From: Nocardioides sp. zg-1230
Lineage (GTDB): Bacteria; Actinomycetota; Actinomycetes; Propionibacteriales; Nocardioidaceae
NCBI RefSeq assembly: GCF_013155335.1
Contig: NZ_JABJQZ010000001.1
Coordinates: forward strand, 1 to 64,000
Length of the DNA stretch: 64,000 bases
Direction: 5' to 3'
How positions within the stretch are numbered: position 1 is the first letter of the stretch; each line of letters begins with the position of its first letter. Under the pieces are notes generated by a model. That model searched no databases, was not told the origin of the DNA, and was given only the letters and a program-made list of their open reading frames with translations. Below are positions 33,738 through 41,513 of this stretch, piece by piece. Both the position numbers and the translations under genes were made by a program.

Positions 33738-34892
33738 ATGACGATCGCATGCGTGTACAACGACCCTGCCGTCAGGCGGCACTGCCTCGACCGCTCGATC
33801 GCGGCGTACGACGGCCCGGTGGAGGTGGAGTACCTGCCGGTGGACAACACCGAGCACGCCCACACGTCCGCGGGTGCGGCGCTCAACCACGCGGTCAGGC
33901 AGGCCAGCCACGACGTCGTGGTCCTCGTGCACCAGGACGTCTACCTGCACGACCTGGACCGGCTGGCCGCCTGCGCCGCTGCGCTCGAGGACGAGCGGTG
34001 GGGCATCCTCGGCGCCAACGGCGTCGACGCCGACGGCAGGTCCGTGGGCCGGCTGCGCGATCGCGTCATCCTCATCGGGGAGTCCGCGCCCGAGCCTGCG
34101 GCCGTCGACACCCTCGACGAGGTGCTGCTCATCGCCCGCCGCGACGACCTGCTCCGCGAGCCCCTCAGCGAGGACCCTGAGCTCGCCTGGCACGCGTACG
34201 CCGTGGAGTACTCGTTGCGGGTCCGGGCGGCGGGGCGCCTCGCGGGTGCCGTCGACACCGCCATCACCCACAACAGCATGACGACCAACCTGGCGCGCCT
34301 CGACGAGGCGCATCGCCACGTCGGCGACCTCTACCCGGCACTGGTCCCGATCCACACCACGTGCGGAACGGTCGACCCCGGCGCCCGGGACTGGGGCAAC
34401 CTCCCGCTCATCCGCGACCACGGCTGGCGGCGCCGGTGGCTGCAGCAGTCGCGGATCGCGGCCCGCGTGCGGTCGGAGATCGGCGTCCAGGTCGTGCTCG
34501 CCGACATCGCCCACGAGGTGGACCTCCTCGGCTACTCGCCAGCGGAACCGCTCTACCTCCTCAACGCCGACCGCCGCGGCGGCTTCGCAGCCGAGGCGGG
34601 CGCCTCCGTCACGATCGAGCGCGACGGCCGCCCGGTGGTGATGTCCGCCGTCGCGCCGCAGCACCTGCGCGAGGCGTTGCGCTCGCTCGATCGGGCCCCG
34701 CACGTCCTGGTCACCGGGCTGGCAGTGGGTGACCTCGCCGACCTCGGCCCGGAGGTCAGCGGTCGCGACTGGCTCGCCGGCGTGCAGTGGGACGAGGTCT
34801 GGCTCGTGCGCGGGCAGTCCGCCCGGCAGCGGCCCGCGGAGTGGACGCGCCCGCAGGCGGTCCCGCTGGGCGCGAGCCTGTCCCGCGGCTGA
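33738..34892 (+). CDS. Glycosyltransferase-like protein (HQD type)
   Basis: A 384-residue protein. The first 240 residues resemble the GT-A-like family containing VVVLVHQDVYLHDLDRL (the H-Q-D in place of the usual D-x-D), preceded by ACVYNDPAVRRHCLDRSI and ending with THNSMTTN. Members are annotated as glycosyltransferase-like proteins. The C-terminal 140 residues (VVLADIAHEVDLLGYSPAEPLYLLN onward) form a separate domain I do not recognise; it may be a nucleotide or partner-binding module. ATG at 33738 is preferred, though GTG two codons earlier is possible. It is a single-gene unit opposite the beta-helix gene. Confidence 0.7.
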   Translation: MTIACVYNDPAVRRHCLDRSIAAYDGPVEVEYLPVDNTEHAHTSAGAALNHAVRQASHDVVVLVHQDVYLHDLDRLAACAAALEDERWGILGANGVDADGRSVGRLRDRVILIGESAPEPAAVDTLDEVLLIARRDDLLREPLSEDPELAWHAYAVEYSLRVRAAGRLAGAVDTAITHNSMTTNLARLDEAHRHVGDLYPALVPIHTTCGTVDPGARDWGNLPLIRDHGWRRRWLQQSRIAARVRSEIGVQVVLADIAHEVDLLGYSPAEPLYLLNADRRGGFAAEAGASVTIERDGRPVVMSAVAPQHLREALRSLDRAPHVLVTGLAVGDLADLGPEVSGRDWLAGVQWDEVWLVRGQSARQRPAEWTRPQAVPLGASLSRG

Positions 34893-34923
34893 ACCGAGGC
34901 GACGGGGCGAGGCGTCCCTGCGC

Positions 34924-35334
34924 TCAGCTACGTAGGGCGTCGGCGACCGCCACCGCCACCGCGTACTCGTCGCAGTGGGACAGCGACACGTGGATCGGCC
35001 CAGCGCCGCGCCGCTGGGCCAGGGCACGCACGCCGCCGTCGAGCCGCACGCTGGGTGCCCCGTCGGCGTCACGGCCGATCTCGATCGAGCGCCACGCCAG
35101 CGGGGCGTCGCCCGTGGGGCGCAGGGCCTTGAGCACCGCCTCCTTGGCGGCCATGCGCGCGGCGAGGTGCAGCTCCGGGCGGGCGCGCGAGGTGCAGTAG
35201 GCGATCTCGTCCTCGGTGAACCAGCGCTGGAGGAACCGGTCGCCGGCGGTCCGCACCAGGGCGGCGATCCGGGACACCGACACGATGTCGGTGCCCGTGC
35301 CGACCGTGCCCGACACGTACGCGCTGCCGCCCAT
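34924..35334 (-). CDS. acpS: Holo-[acyl-carrier-protein] synthase
   Basis: A 136-residue 4'-phosphopantetheinyl transferase of AcpS type, which converts apo-ACP to holo-ACP using CoA. The two signature motifs are VGTGTDIVSVSRI (Mg-binding Asp) and RMAAKEAVLKAL (catalytic Glu/Lys). FTEDEIAYC and VSLSHCDEYAVAVAV also fit. It starts at ATG 35334; GTG two codons earlier is an alternative, with GGAGGA before both. It is divergent from an ACP gene with a shared palindrome between them, suggesting it activates the locus's own carrier proteins. Confidence 0.95.
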   Translation of the reverse strand: MGGSAYVSGTVGTGTDIVSVSRIAALVRTAGDRFLQRWFTEDEIAYCTSRARPELHLAARMAAKEAVLKALRPTGDAPLAWRSIEIGRDADGAPSVRLDGGVRALAQRRGAGPIHVSLSHCDEYAVAVAVADALRS

Positions 35335-35378
35335 CCTCACGACTCCTCCGTCAGGGCCGTCCCCACGGCCAGGCTCCG

Positions 35379-35384
35379 ACACTA
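35379..35384 (-). promoter_or_regulatory. -10 box for acpS
   Basis: TAGTGT on the minus strand, about 45 bp before the acpS ATG and about 45 bp from the centre of site 9. Confidence 0.45.
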
Positions 35385-35423
35385 GGGACCGCGCACGCTC
35401 CGAGGCTGCCTGGCCGGGCCCGT

Positions 35424-35439
35424 CACCACTATTGGGGAG
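35424..35439. promoter_or_regulatory. NarL-type 7-2-7 palindrome, site 9
   Basis: CACCACT-AT-TGGGGAG, between divergent acpS (97 bp) and the ACP operon (106 bp). Confidence 0.5.
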
Positions 35440-35537
35440 CGTGCCCGCCGCGCGTCTCCGAGGGCCCGGGCCTCTCTCACACTCAGGGGTGGGTCGACGG
35501 GGGTGTGCGGCCCGCGAATCGGCCAGGGGAGGCACAC

Positions 35538-35807
35538 ATGCACGACCAGATCAGGAACGAGCTGCGCGAGTTCATCGGCGACAACTACCTCTTCGGCGAC
35601 CACGACCGGTTGCCCGGGGACGAGGCGTCACTGCTCGAGGAGGGCATCGTGGACTCCACGGGCGTCCTCGAGCTCATCGAGTTCCTCGAGGACCACTTCG
35701 GGATCGTCGTCGGCGAGTCCGAGACGGTCTTCGACAACCTCGGGAGCATCGGAGGCCTCACCCGGTTCGTCGCCGGCAAGACCCTGGCCGGCCAGCCCGT
35801 GGGCTGA
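35538..35807 (+). CDS. Acyl carrier protein 1
   Basis: An 89-residue four-helix carrier protein. The phosphopantetheine attachment site is Ser40 in EEGIVDSTGVLEL, followed by EFLEDHFGIVV. The D-S-T-G variant of the usual D-S-L is typical of dedicated carrier proteins that hold aminoacyl or unusual acyl groups rather than of fatty-acid ACP. ATG at 35538 follows GGGGAGG. It is the first gene of an operon (ACP, acyltransferase, asparagine-synthase-like, NadE-like, Wzz-like, glycosyltransferase) and lies opposite acpS. Confidence 0.9.
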   Translation: MHDQIRNELREFIGDNYLFGDHDRLPGDEASLLEEGIVDSTGVLELIEFLEDHFGIVVGESETVFDNLGSIGGLTRFVAGKTLAGQPVG

Positions 35808-35832
35808 GGCCCTGCGCTTCGGGGGACCATTC

Positions 35833-36753
35833 ATGGGGGACATGCGCGACCGGGTCGAGGACCCGGACCTCCGTCCATTCCGGACGGACGTCGACAAGTA
35901 CTACACGATCGCGGCCGAGGGCCGGCGAGGGCCGGCGCAGCGCCTGCGCCTGTGGTTCTGGAACGCCGACTTCCGGGTCGTCGCCTGCTACCGCTTCGAC
36001 CGCGCCGCGCGGCGCTACCAGGCGGAGCACCGGGTGGCCGGCCTGCCGGCCCGCGTCTTCGCCGCCGTCTGGCGCAGGCGCGTGATGAACGTCCACCACG
36101 CCGACATCGACCACCGCGCGGAGATCGGCCCGGGGCTGTTCCTGATGCACCACACGGGGGTGTTCATCGGGCCGGTCACCATCGGTGACAACTGCGTGCT
36201 GCACCACAACGTCACGATCGGGCAGCGGGTCGCCTCGGGCGACCACGGCGTGCCCCGGCTCGGCGACGACGTGTGGATCGGGCCCGGGGCGACGATCACC
36301 GGCGACGTGACGATCGGGGACGGTGCGACCATCTCCGCAGGCAGCGTCGTCTCGCGCGACGTCCCCCCTCGTTCCCTCGTGGCCGGCAACCCGGGCCGCG
36401 TGATCGCCTCCGACTACGACAACTCCTCGATGCTCAACTACCGCGTACGGCGCCCGGCGCGGACGCCCGAGGCGGTCGCGCCCGAGCCAGTCCCCGAGCC
36501 AGTCCCCGAGCCAGGACCAGAACCCGACGACACGCCCGCGCGGGCCGACGACGCCCACGTGGACCGCGCCCTCGCGGAGTACGCGCGCCTGCGCGACCCG
36601 CACGGCGACCGGCACCTGGAGGCGGTCAAGGCCGCGATCTTCCTCGAGGACGTCTTCCACGTCGTGCTGCGCGAGGAGCAGATCGATCCCGACCTGCTCG
36701 GCACCGCCGAGGGCATGCGTGCGGTCCTCGCCCAGGCCGGCGGGACCGCCTGA
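35833..36753 (+). CDS. Serine-acetyltransferase-like protein with C-terminal ACP-like domain
   Basis: A 306-residue cytosolic acyltransferase. Residues about 10-195 are serine acetyltransferase-like: an N-terminal helical part, then left-handed beta-helix repeats (IDHRAEIGPGLFLMHHTGVFIG, GDDVWIGPGATITG, VAGNPGRVI). The catalytic His lies in HHTG. A PEPVPEPVPEPGPEP linker follows. The last 65 residues (EAVKAAIFLEDVFHVVLREEQIDP...GMRAVLAQ) resemble helices II-IV of an ACP but lack the serine. ATG at 35833 is chosen; 35842 is possible. Its stop overlaps the next gene. It probably makes or transfers an acylated serine-like unit; substrate unproven. Confidence 0.82.
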   Translation: MGDMRDRVEDPDLRPFRTDVDKYYTIAAEGRRGPAQRLRLWFWNADFRVVACYRFDRAARRYQAEHRVAGLPARVFAAVWRRRVMNVHHADIDHRAEIGPGLFLMHHTGVFIGPVTIGDNCVLHHNVTIGQRVASGDHGVPRLGDDVWIGPGATITGDVTIGDGATISAGSVVSRDVPPRSLVAGNPGRVIASDYDNSSMLNYRVRRPARTPEAVAPEPVPEPVPEPGPEPDDTPARADDAHVDRALAEYARLRDPHGDRHLEAVKAAIFLEDVFHVVLREEQIDPDLLGTAEGMRAVLAQAGGTA

Positions 36754-38744
36754 TGTGCGGCATCTGCGGCGTCGTGGTCATCGACGGCCCGCCGCCGGAC
36801 CGGGAGCTCGTGACCCGGATGATCGGGAGGCTGCGCCACCGCGGTCCGGACGGCAGCGGCCTCTACCGCGACAACCACGCCGCGCTCGGGCACACCCGGC
36901 TGGCCATCATCGACACCGAGGGCGGCGCCCAGCCGCTGTGCAACGAGGACGAGACGGTGTGGATCTCCTTCAACGGCGAGATCTTCAACTACGTCGAGCT
37001 CGGGGAGGAGCTGCGCCGCTGCGGGCACCGCTTCCGCACCGCCAGCGACACCGAGGTCATCGTGCACGCCTGGGAGGAGTGGGGCGAGCAGTGCTTCACC
37101 CGATTCAACGGGCAGTGGGCGGTGGCCCTGTGGGACTCCCGCGAGCGGCGGCTCGTGCTGTCGCGCGACCGGATGGGCGTGCGTCCGCTCTTCTACACCC
37201 GTGACAGCCGACGGCTCGCCTTCGCCTCCGAGGTCAAGGCACTGATGGCCGACCCCGCGGTCCCGCGCGCCCTCGACCCCACCGGGCTCGACGAGGTGCT
37301 GACCTACTGGTCGACGGTGGCGCCGCGCACGATCTTCCGCGGCATCGAGCAGCTCGAGCCGGGGTACGTCGCCGTGCTGGACCGCGACGGCTTCCGACGC
37401 CACCCCTACTTCAGCGTCGACTTCCCCGACCGGGGCGCCGAGCCGGAGCAGGACATCGAGGCCAACGCCGCCGAGCTGCGCGAGCGCCTCGTCGAGGCGG
37501 CCCGGCTGCGCTTCGTGCGCAGCGACGTGCCCGTCGGCGCCTACCTCTCCGGTGGCATCGACTCCTCGATCACCGCGGCCGTGATCGCGAGGTACACCGA
37601 CGCACCACTGCACACCTTCTCGCTGCGGTTCACCGACGCCGAGTACGACGAGGGCGTCCACCAGCACAAGATGGTGGCCGAGCTCGGCGCCCGGCACGAG
37701 GAGGTGATGGTCTCCCCCGCCGACGTCGCCGAGGTCTTCCCCGAGGTGGTGCGGCACACCGAGACGCCGGTGCTGCGGACCGCGCCGGCGCCGCTCCTCC
37801 TCCTGTCGCGGCTCGTGCGCGACAACGGCTACAAGGTCGTCGTGACGGGCGAGGGCGCGGACGAGGTGCTCGGTGGCTACGACATCTTCCGCGAGGGCCG
37901 GGTCCGCGCGTTCTGGGCCCGCGACCCGGGCTCGGCCACCCGCGACCGCGCCGTCGAGCTGCTCTACCCGTGGATGGAGCGCAACCCCGGCACCGCCCCG
38001 GCGTTCGCACGCAGCTTCTTCGGCCAGGACCTCGACGCCGGGGACCCTGCGATCTCGCACCGCCCGCGGTGGGCCTCCACGAGCGCCGTCAAGGCGCTGC
38101 TGTCCCCCGACGTGAGGGCCGAGCTCGACCGCGGCCCGGACGTGGTCACCCGGATGCCGGCCGGCAGCGACGCCTGGGACCCGCTGTCGCGCGCCCAGTG
38201 GCTCGAGATGACCACCCTGCTGCCGGGCTACATCCTGTCCAGCCAGGGCGACCGGATGCTGATGGCCAGCTCGGTGGAGGGACGGTTCCCGTTCCTCGAC
38301 AAGGACGTCATCGAGCTCGCCAACCGCCTGCCCGCACGCCACAAGCTGTGCGGCCTCGACGAGAAGCACCTGCTCAAGATCGCCTTCGCGGACCTGGTCC
38401 CCGAGCAGATCCGCGCCAGGCCCAAGCAGCCCTACCGCTCCCCCGACACCGCCAGCTTCTTCAGCGGCCCGCCGCCGGAGTGGCTCACCGACGTCACCTC
38501 GCCCGCGGCCCTCGCCGACGCCGGCGTCTTCGCCCCACGCCCGGTGGCCGGACTGCTCGCGAAGGCAGCCCGCACCGGCGGCGTACGGGCCGGCAACACC
38601 GACAACATGCGCCTGCTCGCGGTCCTCTCGACCCAGCTGCTGCACCAGCAGCTGGTCGTCGACGGGGGCACCGCGAGCGACGCCGCACCACCCGCGCCGA
38701 TGACCGTCATCGACCGGGTCCAGCACGTGAGGAGCACGGCATGA
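36753..38744 (+). CDS. Asparagine synthase-type glutamine amidotransferase
   Basis: A 663-residue two-domain amidotransferase. The class II glutaminase domain starts MCGICGVVV with the N-terminal Cys2 nucleophile, then RLRHRGPDGSG and FNGEIFNYVEL. The synthetase domain has the ATP-pyrophosphatase loop YLSGGIDSS (near residue 264) and GEGADEVLGGYD. The extended C-terminus (SSVEGRFPFLDKDVIELA...KQPYRSPD) matches amidotransferases of polysaccharide loci more than housekeeping AsnB. It should amidate a carboxylate using glutamine. It overlaps genes on both sides (ATGA), between the acyltransferase and the NadE-like gene, so a role on the carrier-bound or sugar intermediate is likely. Confidence 0.9.
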   Translation: MCGICGVVVIDGPPPDRELVTRMIGRLRHRGPDGSGLYRDNHAALGHTRLAIIDTEGGAQPLCNEDETVWISFNGEIFNYVELGEELRRCGHRFRTASDTEVIVHAWEEWGEQCFTRFNGQWAVALWDSRERRLVLSRDRMGVRPLFYTRDSRRLAFASEVKALMADPAVPRALDPTGLDEVLTYWSTVAPRTIFRGIEQLEPGYVAVLDRDGFRRHPYFSVDFPDRGAEPEQDIEANAAELRERLVEAARLRFVRSDVPVGAYLSGGIDSSITAAVIARYTDAPLHTFSLRFTDAEYDEGVHQHKMVAELGARHEEVMVSPADVAEVFPEVVRHTETPVLRTAPAPLLLLSRLVRDNGYKVVVTGEGADEVLGGYDIFREGRVRAFWARDPGSATRDRAVELLYPWMERNPGTAPAFARSFFGQDLDAGDPAISHRPRWASTSAVKALLSPDVRAELDRGPDVVTRMPAGSDAWDPLSRAQWLEMTTLLPGYILSSQGDRMLMASSVEGRFPFLDKDVIELANRLPARHKLCGLDEKHLLKIAFADLVPEQIRARPKQPYRSPDTASFFSGPPPEWLTDVTSPAALADAGVFAPRPVAGLLAKAARTGGVRAGNTDNMRLLAVLSTQLLHQQLVVDGGTASDAAPPAPMTVIDRVQHVRSTA

Positions 38745-39739
38745 CCACCGTCCAGAGCGCCAGCCCGAGCCACACCGACGTGCTCGCGATCGACGTGGAG
38801 GCGGAGGTCGCCCGGATCAGCGCCTCGCTCCGCGGCTACCTGACCCGTGCCCGCCGCAAGGGAGCGACCGTCGCGCTGTCGGGTGGGATCGACTCCAGCG
38901 TGGTCGCCGCGCTGTGCGTCGCCGCGATCGGCAAGGACCGGGTCTTCGGCCTCCACATGCCCGAGCGGGACTCCGCCGAGGACACGCTGGCGTTCAGCAC
39001 GCTCGTCTCCGACTCGCTGGGCATCGACTCGGTCGTGGAGGACATCACCCCGGTGCTCGAGGCCGCCCGCTGCTACGAGCGCCGCGACGACGCGATCCGC
39101 ATGGTGTGCCCCGACTACGGTCCCGACCACAAGTCCAAGATCGTGCTGCCGAGCGTCGTGGAGTCGGAGAGCCTGCGGCTCTACTCCGTCGTCGTGCAGG
39201 CGCCCGACGGGACCACGACCCGCCACCGGCTGACGACCGAGTCCTACCTCGGCATCGTGGCGGCGACGAACTTCAAGCAGCGGGCCCGCCGGATGATGGA
39301 GTACTACCACGCCGACCGGCTCAACTACGTCGTCACGGGCACGCCCAACCGCCTGGAGTACGACCAGGGGTTCTTCGTGAAGCTCGGTGACGGGGCGGCC
39401 GACGTGAAGCCGATCGCCCACCTCTACAAGACCCAGGTCTACGCCCTGGCGGAGTTCCTCGGCGTACCCGAGGAGATCCGGACCCGTCCGTCGACGACCG
39501 ACACCTACTCACTGCCGCAGTCGCAGGAGGAGTTCTACTTCTCGCTGCCCTGGAACCTGATGGACCTGTGCCTGCACGGCAAGAACACCGGCGCCCCGAT
39601 CGAGCAGGTCGCGGAGGCCACCGGCCTGACGACGGCCCAGGTCGAGCGGGTCTACGGCGACATCGACCAGAAGCGCAAGACCACGGCCTACCTCCACCTG
39701 CCGCCGCAGCTGGTCGAGCCGGTCCAGGAGATCGGTTGA
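38741..39739 (+). CDS. NadE-like ATP-dependent amide ligase
   Basis: A 332-residue protein homologous to the synthetase domain of NAD+ synthase. It has the ATP-pyrophosphatase loop ALSGGIDSSVVAAL (near residue 46), VVTGTPNRLEYDQGFFVK and GDGAADVKPIAHLYKTQVY. There is no glutaminase domain, so it would use ammonia or receive it from the neighbouring amidotransferase. Relative to NadE there is an insertion around PDYGPDHKSKIVLPS and RRMMEYYHADRL, and the C-terminal STTDTYSLPQSQEEFYF differs. Its place between an asparagine synthase homolog and a Wzz-like gene argues for a dedicated pathway enzyme rather than NAD synthesis. Confidence 0.8.
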   Translation: MTTVQSASPSHTDVLAIDVEAEVARISASLRGYLTRARRKGATVALSGGIDSSVVAALCVAAIGKDRVFGLHMPERDSAEDTLAFSTLVSDSLGIDSVVEDITPVLEAARCYERRDDAIRMVCPDYGPDHKSKIVLPSVVESESLRLYSVVVQAPDGTTTRHRLTTESYLGIVAATNFKQRARRMMEYYHADRLNYVVTGTPNRLEYDQGFFVKLGDGAADVKPIAHLYKTQVYALAEFLGVPEEIRTRPSTTDTYSLPQSQEEFYFSLPWNLMDLCLHGKNTGAPIEQVAEATGLTTAQVERVYGDIDQKRKTTAYLHLPPQLVEPVQEIG

Positions 39740-40458
39740 CCGCCCGGGACCTCCTCGCTGCCGCACTGCGCCGCTGGTACGTCGTGGTGCTCGGCGCCGC
39801 GCTCACGGTCGGGGCGTTCGCCGTCGTGCAGCGGCAGGCCCCGGTGTTCTTCACGCAGTACAACATCGTGATCGTCGGGCCGTCGGGCGAGGAGCACAGC
39901 AACGTGCTCGAGCACCCGCGCTACGGGCTGCAGCCCCTCGTCGGGGTCATCTCCACCGACCTCAACGAGGGTCATCCGCCGCTGCTGACCGGCGACGTGG
40001 ACGCCACGATGGTCGGCATGGGCGAACGGGCAGGCGTCCAGGTCCGGGTGCCCAACCTGGGCACGCAGTGGCGACCCCTGTTCTCGGCCAACTACCTCGA
40101 CGTGCAGGTGGCGGCAGCGACGCCCGAGGAGGTGCAGGCGCTGGCGACGGAGACGTCGGCCCGCGTCGCGGAGCTGCTCGAGCAGCGACAGGACGAGCTG
40201 GGCGTGCCGACCAACCTGCGTGCCCTCGCCGTCCCGTCGTCGGAGGACCCCATCGTCTACCCCATGGCCGGCAGCCGGTCCCGGGCCCTCGCGGCCACCG
40301 GGCTCACGGGTGTCATGCTCACCGCGGCCCTCGTCTTCTGGCTCGAGCGCTGGCGTCCGCGGCGCCGTCCGGCCCCGGCCCCCGGCGCCGCTCCGGTTGC
40401 CGCGGCTGGCAGGCGGGCCCTCGTGCGCCGTCGTACGCGCACGGAGGTGCTCGCATGA
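39736..40458 (+). CDS. Wzz-like polysaccharide chain-length/tyrosine-kinase adaptor protein
   Basis: A 240-residue membrane protein starting at TTG within a TTGA overlap, preceded by AGGAG. A transmembrane helix near the N-terminus (residues 13-31, WYVVVLGAALTVGAFAVV), an extracytoplasmic alpha/beta domain and a second helix (ATGLTGVMLTAALVFWL, about 192-208) give the Wzz/PCP topology. The C-terminal tail is basic. It is shorter than typical Wzz. A second Wzz-like gene is at 44633. It probably controls polymer length or export; the family call rests on topology and context. Confidence 0.68.
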   Translation: MTARDLLAAALRRWYVVVLGAALTVGAFAVVQRQAPVFFTQYNIVIVGPSGEEHSNVLEHPRYGLQPLVGVISTDLNEGHPPLLTGDVDATMVGMGERAGVQVRVPNLGTQWRPLFSANYLDVQVAAATPEEVQALATETSARVAELLEQRQDELGVPTNLRALAVPSSEDPIVYPMAGSRSRALAATGLTGVMLTAALVFWLERWRPRRRPAPAPGAAPVAAAGRRALVRRRTRTEVLA

Positions 40459-41429
40459 CCACCCCGGTGACGGTCGCGGTGGTGACCTGGAACAGCGCCG
40501 ACGTGCTCCCCGGACTGGTGGAGTCGCTGCCCGCCGGCGCCGGTGACGTGCCCTGGCACCTCGTCGTGGTGGACAACGACTCGAGCGACGACACGGTCGC
40601 CGTGGCGCGGCGCCTGTGCCCCGACGCCATGGTCGTGCAGACCGGCCGCAACGCGGGCTACGCGGCCGGGGTCAACGCCGCCCTGGCGGCCACCCCGGAC
40701 GCGCCGGCGGTGCTGGTGCTCAACCCCGACGTACGGCTGAGCCCGGGCTGCCTGCCCACGCTGCTGGCCGCGCTGGACCAGCCGGGTACCGGGATCGCGG
40801 TGCCGCGGCTCACCGACGGCGACGGTGCGCTCATCCACTCGATGCGGCGCCGGCCGACCCTCCTGCGGGCCTTCGCCGACGCGCTCGTCGGTGCCACCCT
40901 GGCCGGCCGCTGGTCCCTGACGGGGGAGGTCGTGAGCGACCCCGCGCCCTACGCGGGCGACGCGTCCCCGGACTGGGCCGAGGGCTCGACGCAGCTGGTC
41001 AGCCGCGCCTGCCTGGACGCCTGCGGGCCGTGGGACGAGTCCTACTTCCTCTACTCCGAGGAGACGGAGTTCCACCTGCGAGCCGGGGCGCTCGGCTTCG
41101 GCGTCCGCTACGTCGCGGACGCGGGCGCCGTCCACCTCGAGGGCGACTCGGGCACCTCGCCGCGCCTGTGGGCGCTGCTCACGGCCAACCGCTTGCGGCT
41201 CTTCTCACGGTTGTCCTCGCGGCCGCGGACCGCTGCCTACTGGGTGGCCCTCGTCCTGCGCGAGTCGAGCCGGGCGGTCCGGGGGGACGCGATCGCGCGC
41301 GCCGCCGTGCGCGTGCTGGTGCGTCCCGACCTGCTGCGTGCCCCCCGCGGACCGGCGTGGCTCGACCTCGCTACCCCAAATCCGGTACTCCGCCCCGACG
41401 CGGCCCAAGCCGGGGCGGCCCGTCCGTAG
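40455..41429 (+). CDS. Family 2 glycosyltransferase
   Basis: A 324-residue GT-A transferase. VAVVTWNSADVLPGLVESL and LVVVDNDSSDDT form the nucleotide-binding Rossmann-like part, and VLNPDV is the D-x-D-equivalent metal motif. GSTQLVSRACLDACGPWDE and YSEETEFHLRA carry the acceptor and catalytic base residues. The pattern is closest to rhamnosyl- or mannosyltransferases that elongate repeat units. ATG at 40455 overlaps the Wzz-like stop. It is the last gene of the operon begun at 35538. Regulatory site 10 for the next operon lies inside its final codons. Confidence 0.9.
   Translation: MTTPVTVAVVTWNSADVLPGLVESLPAGAGDVPWHLVVVDNDSSDDTVAVARRLCPDAMVVQTGRNAGYAAGVNAALAATPDAPAVLVLNPDVRLSPGCLPTLLAALDQPGTGIAVPRLTDGDGALIHSMRRRPTLLRAFADALVGATLAGRWSLTGEVVSDPAPYAGDASPDWAEGSTQLVSRACLDACGPWDESYFLYSEETEFHLRAGALGFGVRYVADAGAVHLEGDSGTSPRLWALLTANRLRLFSRLSSRPRTAAYWVALVLRESSRAVRGDAIARAAVRVLVRPDLLRAPRGPAWLDLATPNPVLRPDAAQAGAARP
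41372..41387. promoter_or_regulatory. NarL-type 7-2-7 palindrome, site 10 (intragenic)
   Basis: TACCCCA-AA-TCCGGTA. It lies inside the 3' end of the glycosyltransferase gene, 134 bp before the next operon's ATG. A TAGCGT -10 candidate at 41427-41432 includes that gene's stop codon and sits about 47 bp downstream. Confidence 0.55.
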
Positions 41430-41513
41430 CGTGGTGCCCGGGGACGACGCGTGGGTAGGACGTCGCCCCAGCCGGTCGCCGGGGGGCGGCTCCGGCACCG
41501 GAACGAGGGGGCA

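Noticed and set aside
38741..39739. Annotating the NadE-like gene simply as NAD+ synthase
   Set aside because: Context, insertions and the changed C-terminus make housekeeping NAD synthesis doubtful, so only the fold-level call is given.
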